Source: DATAXP01 sp036272935 (GTDB lineage: Bacteria; Planctomycetota; Planctomycetia; Pirellulales; PNKZ01). From it: a stretch of DNA of 7,362 nucleotides. Positions 1 to 6,050 of this stretch are shown one piece after another; positions within the stretch are counted from its first letter, which is position 1; every line of letters begins with the position of its first letter. Where the stretch lies: the NCBI GenBank assembly GCA_036272935.1, contig DATAXP010000094.1, forward strand, positions 1 through 7,362. The letters are read 5' to 3'. A program made the position numbers and the translations under genes. Under the pieces are notes generated by a model. That model worked only from the letters and a program-made list of their open reading frames with translations, was not told the origin of the DNA and made no database searches.

Positions 1-16
1 CCCAGGTCCCGGCGCG

Positions 17-34
17 GTTTCCCCGCGGGGAAAC
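17..34. repeat. Perfect 18-bp palindrome
   Basis: The 18 bases GTTTCCCCGCGGGGAAAC read identically on both strands, with no unpaired centre. The next base pair outward (G16/T35) does not continue the symmetry. It could be a protein-binding site or part of a dispersed repeat, and it sits just before two more inverted repeats. No gene in the window lies close enough to assign it a regulatory role. Confidence 0.6.
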
Positions 35-38
35 TATC

Positions 39-67
39 GGCCATGGTGAGTTTATCGAACCATGACC
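39..67. repeat. REP-like inverted repeat
   Basis: The arms GGCCATGGT (39-47) and ACCATGACC (59-67) pair at 8 of 9 positions around an 11-base loop. The core GGTGAGTTTATCGAACC resembles the short palindromic GGTGAG..TGTCGAACC elements scattered between genes in many bacterial genomes. That resemblance is from memory. It may be a repetitive extragenic palindrome rather than a regulatory site for a neighbour. Confidence 0.45.
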
Positions 68-78
68 GACCGCCAATC

Positions 79-122
79 GCGGCCGAGGTCTCTTAACCCC
101 CCATCAAGAACGCCTCGGCCGC
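79..122. repeat. Inverted repeat with 10-bp perfect stem
   Basis: GCGGCCGAGG (79-88) is the exact reverse complement of CCTCGGCCGC (113-122), separated by 24 bases. In RNA this would form a stable stem-loop. It lies between the REP-like element and the terminator at 165-209, so the interval could be the structured 3' part of an RNA, or the 3' untranslated region of a gene to the left. I recognise no known RNA family in it. Confidence 0.45.
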
Positions 123-164
123 AAGTGCGGGCCCGGCGTCCAAACAGTAGTTCGTGTTAGCAAG

Positions 165-209
165 CGAGCCGCAGCGCGGCACAATGCCGCGCTGCGCGCT
201 CGTTTTTTT
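165..209 (+). terminator. Strong rho-independent terminator
   Basis: A GC-rich stem of about 17 pairs with one bulged base (left arm 165-181, right arm 185-202, tiny CAA loop) is followed directly by seven T residues (203-209). This is the textbook form of an intrinsic terminator on the plus strand. No gene in the window precedes it, so it should end a transcript that begins left of position 1. It also insulates the treS fusion from upstream transcription. Confidence 0.85.
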
Positions 210-211
210 AT

Positions 212-380
212 GAACCACAGAGACACCGAGAGACAAAGAAAGGGAGGAACCGCGGATGGACGCAGATACACGCAGATGAATCAGATAAATAAGCATTTCA
301 TCCGATCTGCGTTCATCCGCGGTTCCTGCCCTTCTGCCCCGTGCCTCGGTGGTTAAACCCGCCTTCCGCGGTTCATCCGC
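212..380. repeat. MITE-like dispersed inverted repeat
   Basis: The element is a nested imperfect palindrome. Inner arms at 246-267 and 305-326 are reverse complements at 21 of 22 positions. The outer arms pair AACCAC + CGAG (213-218, 227-230) with CTCGGTGGTT (345-354), the left arm carrying an extra AGAGACAC. ACGCAGAT is directly repeated at 260-267 and 270-277, and a partial extra copy of the inner arm (CCGCGGTTCATCCGC) lies at 366-380. From memory, sequences built on CCACAGAGACAC and CCGCGGATG/ACGCAGAT occur as multicopy intergenic repeats in several phyla, including Planctomycetes. No transposase is encoded, so it would be non-autonomous or a passive repeat. Confidence 0.7.
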
Positions 381-489
381 CCCGCGATTTGCCGCCATGA
401 TACGTCCCGCTGGCACGCGGGCTGCATTCTTTCTACCCTACGCATGACACTCCGCCGGTGCGCCGGGCAATTGCGTTCTGAGGACGATC

Positions 490-3400
490 ATGTCGGACCC
501 GCTGTGGTACAAGGATGCCGTCGTTTACCAGCTCCACGTGCGGAGCTTTCGCGATTCCAACGGCGACGGCGTCGGCGACTTCACCGGGCTGACCCAAAAG
601 CTCGACTACATTCAGGACCTGGGGGTGACCGCGCTGTGGTTGTTGCCGTTCTACCCTTCACCGCTGAAGGACGACGGCTACGACATTGCCGACTACACCG
701 ACATCAATCCCATGTACGGCACCATGGCCCAGTGCCGCGAGTTCCTGCGCGAGGCGCACGCCCGCGGACTGAAGGTGATCACCGAGTTGGTGCTGAACCA
801 CACCTCGGATCAGCACGCCTGGTTCCAGCGCTCGCGGCGAGCCAAGCCCGGCAGCCGCTGGCGAGACTTCTACGTCTGGAGCGACACGCCCGACAAGTAC
901 CCCGACGCCCGGGTGATCTTCAAGGATTTCGAGCCGAGCAACTGGACCTGGGACCCGGTGGCCAAGGCCTACTACTGGCACCGGTTCTACGCCCATCAGC
1001 CCGACTTGAACTTCGACAACCCGCAAGTCCGACAAACGCTGCTGGGCATCATCGATCACTGGATGAAGATTGGCATCGACGGCCTGCGGCTCGATGCCAT
1101 TCCGTACCTGTACGAACGCGAAGGGACTAACTGCGAAAGCCTTCCCGAAACGCACGCCTTCCTCAAGGAGCTGCGCCGCCACATCGACGAGCGCTTTGCC
1201 GATCGGATGCTGCTGGCCGAGGCCAACCAGTGGCCCGATGAAACCAGCGCCTATTTCGGCAATGGTGACGAATGCCAGACGGCGTTTCACTTTCCGGTGA
1301 TGCCGCGGCTGTTTATGGCCTTGGAACTCGAGGACCGCTACCCAATCGTCGACATTTTGCAGCAGACGCCGCCGATCCCCGACAACTGCCAATGGATGAT
1401 GTTCCTGCGCAACCACGACGAACTGACGCTCGAAATGGTCAGCGACGAGGAACGCGACTACATGTGGCGCATCTACGCCCGTGATCGGCAAGCGCGGATC
1501 AACCTGGGCATCCGCCGCCGGCTGGCTCCGCTGCTGCGCAACGATCGACGCAAGATCGAGCTGATGAATGTGCTGTTGTTCTCGCTGCCCGGCACGCCGG
1601 TCGTCTACTACGGCGACGAAATCGGCATGGGCGACAATATCTACCTGGGCGATCGCCACGGCGTGCGCACGCCGATGCAGTGGAGCGCCGACCGCAACGC
1701 GGGCTTCTCGAGCGCCAATCCGCAACGCCTGTTCCTGCCGCCGGTGATCGACTACGAGTACCACTACGAAAGCATCAACGTCGAGACGCAGCGCGGCAAC
1801 CCGCAGTCGCTGTGGTGGTGGATGAAGCACGCCATCGCCTTGCGGCAGCAGCATGCCGCGTTCAGCCGCGGCACGCTCGACATGCTCGCGCCGACGAACC
1901 CCAAGGTGCTGGCCTTTGTGCGCACCTACCAAGATCAATCGGTGCTGGTGATCGCCAACCTGTCGCGGCATTCGCAGTTCGCCGAAATCGATCTGTCAGC
2001 GTACGAAGGTCGCCGGCCGGTGGAGCTATTTGGGCACACCAAGTTCCCGCCGCTCACGCGCCAGCCGCTGCATGTCACTCCCGGCCCGCACAGCTATTAC
2101 TGGTTCCTGTTGCGGCCGCAGGAAGAAGCCGCCGAGGTCGAGGGGCCCGGCCGAGCGCGCCGACCGGCAATCGACGTGCAGCAGCCCGAGCAATGGGAAG
2201 AGTCGCTCGCCGGGCGCGGCCGGTCGCGTCTCGAAGCCGGCCTGCGTGCCGCTCTGCCTTGGCGACGTTGGTTCACCGACAAGAGCCGCACGATTCAGTC
2301 GGCGTCGCTGGTCGAGGTGCTCCCCGCCGGTCGCGACGCGCAGCAGCGCACGGTGCTGCTGGTGCTTTGCCGCGTGGATTACACCGAGGGTGAGCCGGAG
2401 ACATACGTGCTTCCGCTGGCCTTGGCGCAAGGAGAGCTGGCCGCGCGAATTGCGCGCGAGTGGCCGCAGTTGGTCGTGGCGCGGGCCGCGATTGCCGGCG
2501 GCGAAGAAGGGATCGTGTACGACGCGATCGTCGACGAAGCGTTCAGCCGATCGTTGCTCGAAGCGATCGTCCGGCGTCGCCGCCTCTCCGGCGAACACGG
2601 CGACTTTGTCTGCTCGTCGCTGACGGCACTGCGGCGTATGCCGTTATCAAGCGAGCCCGCGCCGCCGCGAGTCGTCTCGGGTCAATCGAACAGTTCGGTC
2701 ACCTTCGGCGACCAGCTCTTTTTGCGATTGCTAAGGAAGGCCGAGCCGGGTGTGCATCCCGCGGTGGCAATGCCGCGGTTTCTGCGCTCCGCGGGTTTCG
2801 ATCACGTAGCCCAACTGCTCGGTGAGTTGCAGTATCGCCACGCCGACGACGAGCCGGTGACGCTCGGCGTCGTCCAGGGTTTCGTCGGCAACCAGGGGAC
2901 CGCCTGGCAGCAGGCGACCGATATGCTCCGCCGGCAGTACGAGCGCTTCCTGGCCGAGCCGGCCGCGCGCGAGCAGATCGCCGCGTTGCCTTGCCGCGCG
3001 CCGCTCGACTTGCGTGGCGACGCCGTGCCGCGGGTGGTGCAGGACTTGGCCGGTGAGTTCCTGCCGCTGGCCGAGCTGCTGGGACGCCGTACCGCGGAAA
3101 TGCACGCCGCGTTGGCTAGCGATCCGACCGACTCGGCCTTCGCCGCCGAACCGCTGACGCCCAACTACCTGCGGTCGCTGTACCATTCTCTCCGGCGGCT
3201 GTTGGCGGGAAGCTTGCAGACGCTCCGCTCCGGGCTCGACGCGCTGCCGCCAGTGGCCAAGGCCGATGCCGAGCGCGTGCTCGAGCACGATCGCGACCTG
3301 ATCGGGTGCCTGCGCCGGCTCATCGAGCGCCGCATCGACGGCATGCGCCTGCGCTGCCACGGCAACTACCATCTCGGCCAGGTGCTGTTTACGGGCAGCG

Positions 3401-3828
3401 ACTACACGATCGTCGGCTTCGAAGGTGACGCCTCGCGGCCGCTGAGCGAGCGGCGGATCAAGCGTTCGCCGCTGCTCGATGTGGCCAGTATGCTGCGTTC
3501 GTATCACATTGCCGCTTCGCAAGCGATGCTCAGCGTGCTAGAGACCATGGCGCTGCTGCCCGAAGATCAGCGTGCGCTCGAAGCCGCCGCGCAGACGTGG
3601 TACCACTGGGTGGCCGCGGCATTTCTGCGCGCGTATCTCGGCCACGGTCCCAACGCGCGCTGCCTGCCCGAGCGCGTCGACGATCTGCGCGTGCTGCTGC
3701 ACGCGTTCTTGCTCGAGCGAGCGCTGCACGAATTGCAGTTCGCCGCAGCTCAACGACCGCGGTGGATCGACGTCGCACTGCGCGGGCTGCTCGACGTGGT
3801 GGAGACGCCCGCCGCGACGCGCTCGTAA
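490..3828 (+). CDS. treS: Trehalose synthase (GH13)-maltokinase fusion, kinase half probably inactive
   Basis: The protein has 1112 residues. Residues 1 to about 460 are a GH13 alpha-glucosyl-isomerase domain that interconverts maltose and trehalose. It shows DGYDIADY at 62-69, ELVLNHTSDQH at 99-109, nucleophile D202 (GLRLD), acid/base E244 (LLAEAN) and D310 (RNHD). A C-terminal beta domain follows (about 465-543, ending GPHSYYWFLL), then a linker. Residues about 566-1112 are maltokinase-like (cap with LPWRRWFTDKSRTI, then QSNSSV, EPGVHP, LGVVQGFVGNQG and a HGNYHLGQVL motif). A working maltokinase makes maltose 1-phosphate for GlgE alpha-glucan synthesis. Here four expected catalytic residues differ: K to R746, E to A760, HGD to HGN (N959) and DFEG to GFEG (G976). 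The synthase half should be active in the cytoplasm; the kinase half may be regulatory or structural. The start at 490 has TGAGGA at 479-484, five bases upstream. A hairpin follows the stop, so the gene looks monocistronic. Confidence 0.95.
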   Translation: MSDPLWYKDAVVYQLHVRSFRDSNGDGVGDFTGLTQKLDYIQDLGVTALWLLPFYPSPLKDDGYDIADYTDINPMYGTMAQCREFLREAHARGLKVITELVLNHTSDQHAWFQRSRRAKPGSRWRDFYVWSDTPDKYPDARVIFKDFEPSNWTWDPVAKAYYWHRFYAHQPDLNFDNPQVRQTLLGIIDHWMKIGIDGLRLDAIPYLYEREGTNCESLPETHAFLKELRRHIDERFADRMLLAEANQWPDETSAYFGNGDECQTAFHFPVMPRLFMALELEDRYPIVDILQQTPPIPDNCQWMMFLRNHDELTLEMVSDEERDYMWRIYARDRQARINLGIRRRLAPLLRNDRRKIELMNVLLFSLPGTPVVYYGDEIGMGDNIYLGDRHGVRTPMQWSADRNAGFSSANPQRLFLPPVIDYEYHYESINVETQRGNPQSLWWWMKHAIALRQQHAAFSRGTLDMLAPTNPKVLAFVRTYQDQSVLVIANLSRHSQFAEIDLSAYEGRRPVELFGHTKFPPLTRQPLHVTPGPHSYYWFLLRPQEEAAEVEGPGRARRPAIDVQQPEQWEESLAGRGRSRLEAGLRAALPWRRWFTDKSRTIQSASLVEVLPAGRDAQQRTVLLVLCRVDYTEGEPETYVLPLALAQGELAARIAREWPQLVVARAAIAGGEEGIVYDAIVDEAFSRSLLEAIVRRRRLSGEHGDFVCSSLTALRRMPLSSEPAPPRVVSGQSNSSVTFGDQLFLRLLRKAEPGVHPAVAMPRFLRSAGFDHVAQLLGELQYRHADDEPVTLGVVQGFVGNQGTAWQQATDMLRRQYERFLAEPAAREQIAALPCRAPLDLRGDAVPRVVQDLAGEFLPLAELLGRRTAEMHAALASDPTDSAFAAEPLTPNYLRSLYHSLRRLLAGSLQTLRSGLDALPPVAKADAERVLEHDRDLIGCLRRLIERRIDGMRLRCHGNYHLGQVLFTGSDYTIVGFEGDASRPLSERRIKRSPLLDVASMLRSYHIAASQAMLSVLETMALLPEDQRALEAAAQTWYHWVAAAFLRAYLGHGPNARCLPERVDDLRVLLHAFLLERALHELQFAAAQRPRWIDVALRGLLDVVETPAATRS

Positions 3829-3879
3829 GACCGGGGGGGCGTTGCGCTGCTGCTTTCATGCCAACGCTATCACAAAATA

Positions 3880-3907
3880 AAGCCCGCGGACTGCCGTCCG
3901 CGGACTT
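3880..3907. repeat. 28-nt hairpin repeat, copy 1 (possible terminator)
   Basis: CCGCGGAC (3884-3891) and GTCCGCGG (3896-3903) form a perfect 8-bp stem around TGCC, extended by AAG/CTT across one mismatch. It lies 51 bases after the treS stop. On the minus strand the stem is followed by a T-rich run (CTTTATTTTG), while the plus strand has no T-tract. It could still slow or stop transcription leaving treS. A diverged copy of the same length lies at 5912-5939, so it is probably a dispersed intergenic repeat. Confidence 0.6.
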
Positions 3908-4023
3908 GTCGAGACTGGAATTCGCACGGTCGCTTGCGTAGGATTTTAGTTAGCGGGGGCCACGCGCGCGTCATCTCTCTTTGCATCGCCCATTCACTTC
4001 ACGGGGCGGAGACTCTTGTGCTT

Positions 4024-4608
4024 ATGAGCTCTCTGCGCATTGTTGCCGCCGACGATGATCGCGCCGCGCTGCTGACGTACGCGGCTCTGCTGCCGCAGTT
4101 GGGACACGAGGTCGTGGGGCTCGTCGGCACCGGCCGGGAGCTGGTCGAAACCTGCTCGCGACTGAAGCCCGATCTGGTGATCACCGATATCAAAATGCCC
4201 GACATGGAGGGGATCGCTGCGATCCACGAGATTTACGCCGAGCTGCCGGTGCCGGTGATTCTCGTCTCCGGGTTCTACAATCCGCGGGCCTGGGAAGCGG
4301 CCGTGAGCGAACAGATCGTCGAATTTCTGATCAAACCGATCTCGCGCGCCGGGCTTGAAGAGAAGATCGAGCACGTGTTGCGGCTGCGCGAGGAGTTCGC
4401 CGTGCTCGAGCGCGAAGCTCCCAACGTCCGCCAGGCGCTGCGCAACCGCAAGCTGCTCGAGCGCGCCAAGCACATTCTGATGCGCGGCGCCGACCTGCGC
4501 GAGGACGAAGCGTTCGAGCAAGTCTACGAGTCGGCCCTGCAACAGGCCCAACCGTTGGTCACCACCGCGCAGCGCATCATCGCCGCGGCGGAAGCGACGA
4601 CGATGTAG
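4024..4608 (+). CDS. ANTAR-domain response regulator (AmiR/NasT type)
   Basis: The protein has 194 residues. Residues 1-120 form a receiver domain with acidic residues D10-D12, phosphoacceptor D55 (VITDIKMP), S82 and K104 (IKP), so all residues needed for phosphorylation are present. Residues about 135-188 match the ANTAR RNA-binding fold: AL..R..LERAKHILM, then the acidic DLREDEAFEQVYESAL and a final helix. ANTAR regulators usually bind paired hairpins in nascent RNA and prevent termination, often in nitrogen or amino-acid metabolism. No sensor kinase lies beside it, so the signal is unknown. The start is not certain: GGAGA at 4008-4012 is 11 bases from ATG 4024 but only 5 from an in-frame GTG at 4018, which would add two residues. 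An upstream in-frame ATG at 3934 lacks domain support. Confidence 0.9.
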   Translation: MSSLRIVAADDDRAALLTYAALLPQLGHEVVGLVGTGRELVETCSRLKPDLVITDIKMPDMEGIAAIHEIYAELPVPVILVSGFYNPRAWEAAVSEQIVEFLIKPISRAGLEEKIEHVLRLREEFAVLEREAPNVRQALRNRKLLERAKHILMRGADLREDEAFEQVYESALQQAQPLVTTAQRIIAAAEATTM

Positions 4609-4653
4609 ATCCGCCAGCGCGCGGCCTCAAAGCGACTGCGCTGATTGCTTCGT

Positions 4654-4670
4654 TTGGCACAGCCGTTGCG
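4654..4670 (+). promoter_or_regulatory. Sigma-54-type -24/-12 promoter candidate
   Basis: The site reads TTGGCAC, five bases, TTGCG. It matches the RpoN consensus TGGCAC-N5-TTGC at all listed positions, with exactly ten bases between the GG (4656-4657) and the GC (4668-4669). Predicted transcription would start near 4681, giving a leader of about 70 bases before the small membrane protein gene at 4751. The -12 part overlaps a 6-bp inverted repeat, GTTGCG (4665-4670) with CGCAAC (4677-4682). No activator site was identified. Confidence 0.55.
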
Positions 4671-4750
4671 GTATCTCGCAACATGAATTGCACAAGTCGA
4701 GCCCGATGGGCGGGCAGGCGACTTTCATTACTATTCGAGGAGTGCCGACC

Positions 4751-4867
4751 ATGTCACGGCTTGAACGATTCGACCGCTCGGGACGCATGGGCTGGGTGCT
4801 GTTGTGGCTGCTTGGAGTGCCGATCCCGGTGCTGCTCATCCTGTACCTATTGCGCGGCGGCACGTGA
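4751..4867 (+). CDS. 38-residue single-span membrane protein
   Basis: The predicted protein has a basic amphipathic N-terminus (MSRLERFDRSGRMG, with arginines at 3, 6, 9 and 12). One hydrophobic span follows at about 15-34 (GWVLLWLLGVPIPVLLILYL), with a central P-I-P kink, and then a short RGGT tail. The positive-inside rule places the N-terminus in the cytoplasm. A strong ribosome site, GAGGAG at 4737-4742, lies eight bases before the ATG, which strongly supports translation. It resembles very short conserved proteins with a GWVLLWLLG.P.P core that I recall as uncharacterised; function is unknown. It has its own sigma-54-like promoter candidate and is followed by a long hairpin, so it is probably transcribed alone. 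It could also be read through from the response regulator 142 bases upstream. Confidence 0.78.
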   Translation: MSRLERFDRSGRMGWVLLWLLGVPIPVLLILYLLRGGT

Positions 4868-4925
4868 GACGACGAGCAACCTGATCTCGCTGATCGATCT
4901 CGTCAGCGCGCGATGCGAACCAAGT

Positions 4926-4961
4926 GTGATGAGCCGGTGCCGAAAAGCGCCGGCTTATCGC
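4926..4961. terminator. Long hairpin between convergent genes
   Basis: Arms 4926-4940 and 4947-4961 form about 15 pairs including a few G-T wobbles, around a CGAAAA loop; the core is AGCCGGTGC/GCGCCGGCT. It lies 58 bases after the small membrane protein gene and covers the stop codon of the minus-strand gene (4955-4957). Neither side has a proper T-tract, so it would be a non-canonical, possibly bidirectional terminator. Confidence 0.5.
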
Positions 4962-5803
4962 GTTGACGGAGCGGAGGAAGTTGGCAGCCGGCCCGCTTCG
5001 ATCTCACCGGGGCTGGCGGGGCGTTTCGGCTCGGTGCCTTCGGGCTTGCGCTTGCTCGTTTCGGTCATGGCCTGCTGCACTAGCGCGAGCGCCGCGTGCA
5101 ACTCCTGCGGGTGGAAGTACGGATAAGGATCGCCCAGCAGCGGTTGAATTTGTTTCTTCGCCAGATCGTCCCAGGTCATGCCGTTGTTCAAGTGCCAGAG
5201 GGCGGCCTGCGCCACGCGCTGATCCAACTGACCCGTGCCGAGCATCTCGCAAACTTCGCGCACGCCGGGCTTGGTGCTCACGCTTTCGAGCGGACGAATT
5301 TCGTACTTCATGGTCGAGCGCGGTTCCGGCTTGCCGTGTTCGAGGCACGCACAGGCGACCTTGAACTCGCCGACTTTCTCGGCCGGCACGTTGAACATTC
5401 CTCCACCGCCGCCGCCGGCGCCGCCCATCCCGCCGCCTCCCATGCCTCCCATGCCGCCGCCGACCGACTGTCCCTGGCCGAAACCTCCTCCGCCGCCTCC
5501 CATGCCGCCCATCATCTGGGCCAGCACGTGCACGCCGCCGAATGCGGCCGGCAGTTGCACGTTGAGCGGCTGCTGCGTTTTGTTGGCGATCACGACCGAC
5601 GCCTGCGTCGAATCCTTGGGGATCAACTTCACGTCGAGCTGGCCCTTCTTGATGCCGTCAAACAGGTCGACCGATTCGTGCTCGGGATTGTATTGGCCGC
5701 GCTTGAGCGTCTTGGCCGGTTCGGCGCCGATGGCTGCCAGTCCCAGACCCAACAGCAAGCAGACTCCCCAAGCCAACGCTCGACGTTCCCGAATAGCTGT
5801 CAT
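4955..5803 (-). CDS. Secreted Gly/Met-rich protein of unknown function
   Basis: The protein has 282 residues from the ATG at 5803, which has GGGAGA (5811-5816) seven bases upstream; a TTG at 5818 is in frame but lacks this support. An N-terminal signal peptide is clear: basic TAIRERR, hydrophobic LAWGVCLLLGLGLA, likely cleavage after AAIGA (about residue 27). Residues about 45-95 look like a small beta-rich segment (VDLFDGIKKGQLDVKLIP, then NKTQQPLNVQLP). Residues 97-136 are almost only Gly and Met (GGMGG units) with one GFGQGQS break. Residues 137-245 form a second segment with C151, C153 and C185, including LEHGKPEPR and ALWHLNNGMTWDDLA. The tail from about 250 is rich in Pro, Lys and Glu. 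It resembles secreted planctomycete proteins I recall as uncharacterised. It should act outside the cytoplasm. No catalytic motif is visible. Confidence 0.85.
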   Translation of the reverse strand: MTAIRERRALAWGVCLLLGLGLAAIGAEPAKTLKRGQYNPEHESVDLFDGIKKGQLDVKLIPKDSTQASVVIANKTQQPLNVQLPAAFGGVHVLAQMMGGMGGGGGGFGQGQSVGGGMGGMGGGGMGGAGGGGGGMFNVPAEKVGEFKVACACLEHGKPEPRSTMKYEIRPLESVSTKPGVREVCEMLGTGQLDQRVAQAALWHLNNGMTWDDLAKKQIQPLLGDPYPYFHPQELHAALALVQQAMTETSKRKPEGTEPKRPASPGEIEAGRLPTSSAPSTR

Positions 5804-5847
5804 CGCTGGCTCTCCCAAGCTTGAAAATGCGACGGCGGTTCGTGCCC

Positions 5848-5853
5848 CTTATA
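5848..5853 (-). promoter_or_regulatory. Possible -10 box for the Gly/Met-rich gene
   Basis: On the minus strand the sequence reads TATAAG (one change from TATAAT), about 48 bases before the ATG at 5803. The hexamer 17 bases further upstream, CGGATT, is a poor -35 box. An 11-base palindrome, ACGCTTAGCGT (5860-5870), lies between the two and could be an operator. Support is weak. Confidence 0.25.
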
Positions 5854-5911
5854 GCCCCAACGCTTAGCGTAATCCGCGGCCTTGGCGAAGTAAAAGAGAA
5901 TTTGGCCGACC

Positions 5912-5939
5912 AAGCCCCACGACCGCCGTCCGTGGGCTT
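5912..5939. repeat. 28-nt hairpin repeat, copy 2
   Basis: This 28-base segment matches the hairpin at 3880-3907 at 22 of 28 positions, including AAGCCC at the start and GCCGTCCG in the right half. Outer pairs AAGCCC/GGGCTT and inner GAC/GTC are kept, but three central pairs are lost, leaving an internal loop. It lies in the divergent region between the genes starting at 5803 (minus) and 6051 (plus), where no terminator is needed. That favours a dispersed repeat. Confidence 0.55.
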
Positions 5940-6050
5940 CCACGGCACCAACGGCAAAAAACGCTCAACACGCGCCGTCGGCAAGGCCGATACCGTCGAA
6001 TAGCCATCCCGCGCAGATACCACTGCGCCGCCGCATGCAGGGCCCTTCGT

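Noticed and set aside
1..96. Frame open from the window start to a TAA at 94-96, possible C-terminus of an upstream protein
   Set aside because: It is only 31 codons, reads through the palindrome and the REP-like element (giving VSLSNH, typical of translated repeats), and shows no domain. Sequence to the left is needed to decide.
17..209. tmRNA, RNase P RNA, SRP RNA or tRNA
   Set aside because: I looked for their hallmark conserved segments and found none; only generic stems are present.
93..416. 107-codon minus-strand frame
   Set aside because: It runs through the terminator and the MITE-like repeat, so it is most likely chance coding potential of repeat DNA.
658..1971. 437-codon open frame on the minus strand inside treS
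   Set aside because: It is antisense to the catalytic domain of treS and arises from GC-biased codon positions. The protein shows no recognisable domain and has no ribosome site, whereas the plus frame has full GH13 motifs.
2026..2598. Possible separate gene at the TreS-maltokinase junction
   Set aside because: The plus frame is continuous from 490 to 3828 with no stop, and both domains are in one frame, as in known fusions.
5235..5867. Proline-rich 210-codon plus-strand frame
   Set aside because: It is the complement of the Gly/Met-rich tract: GGC/GGA read backwards gives runs of Pro. The minus frame has the signal peptide and ribosome site.
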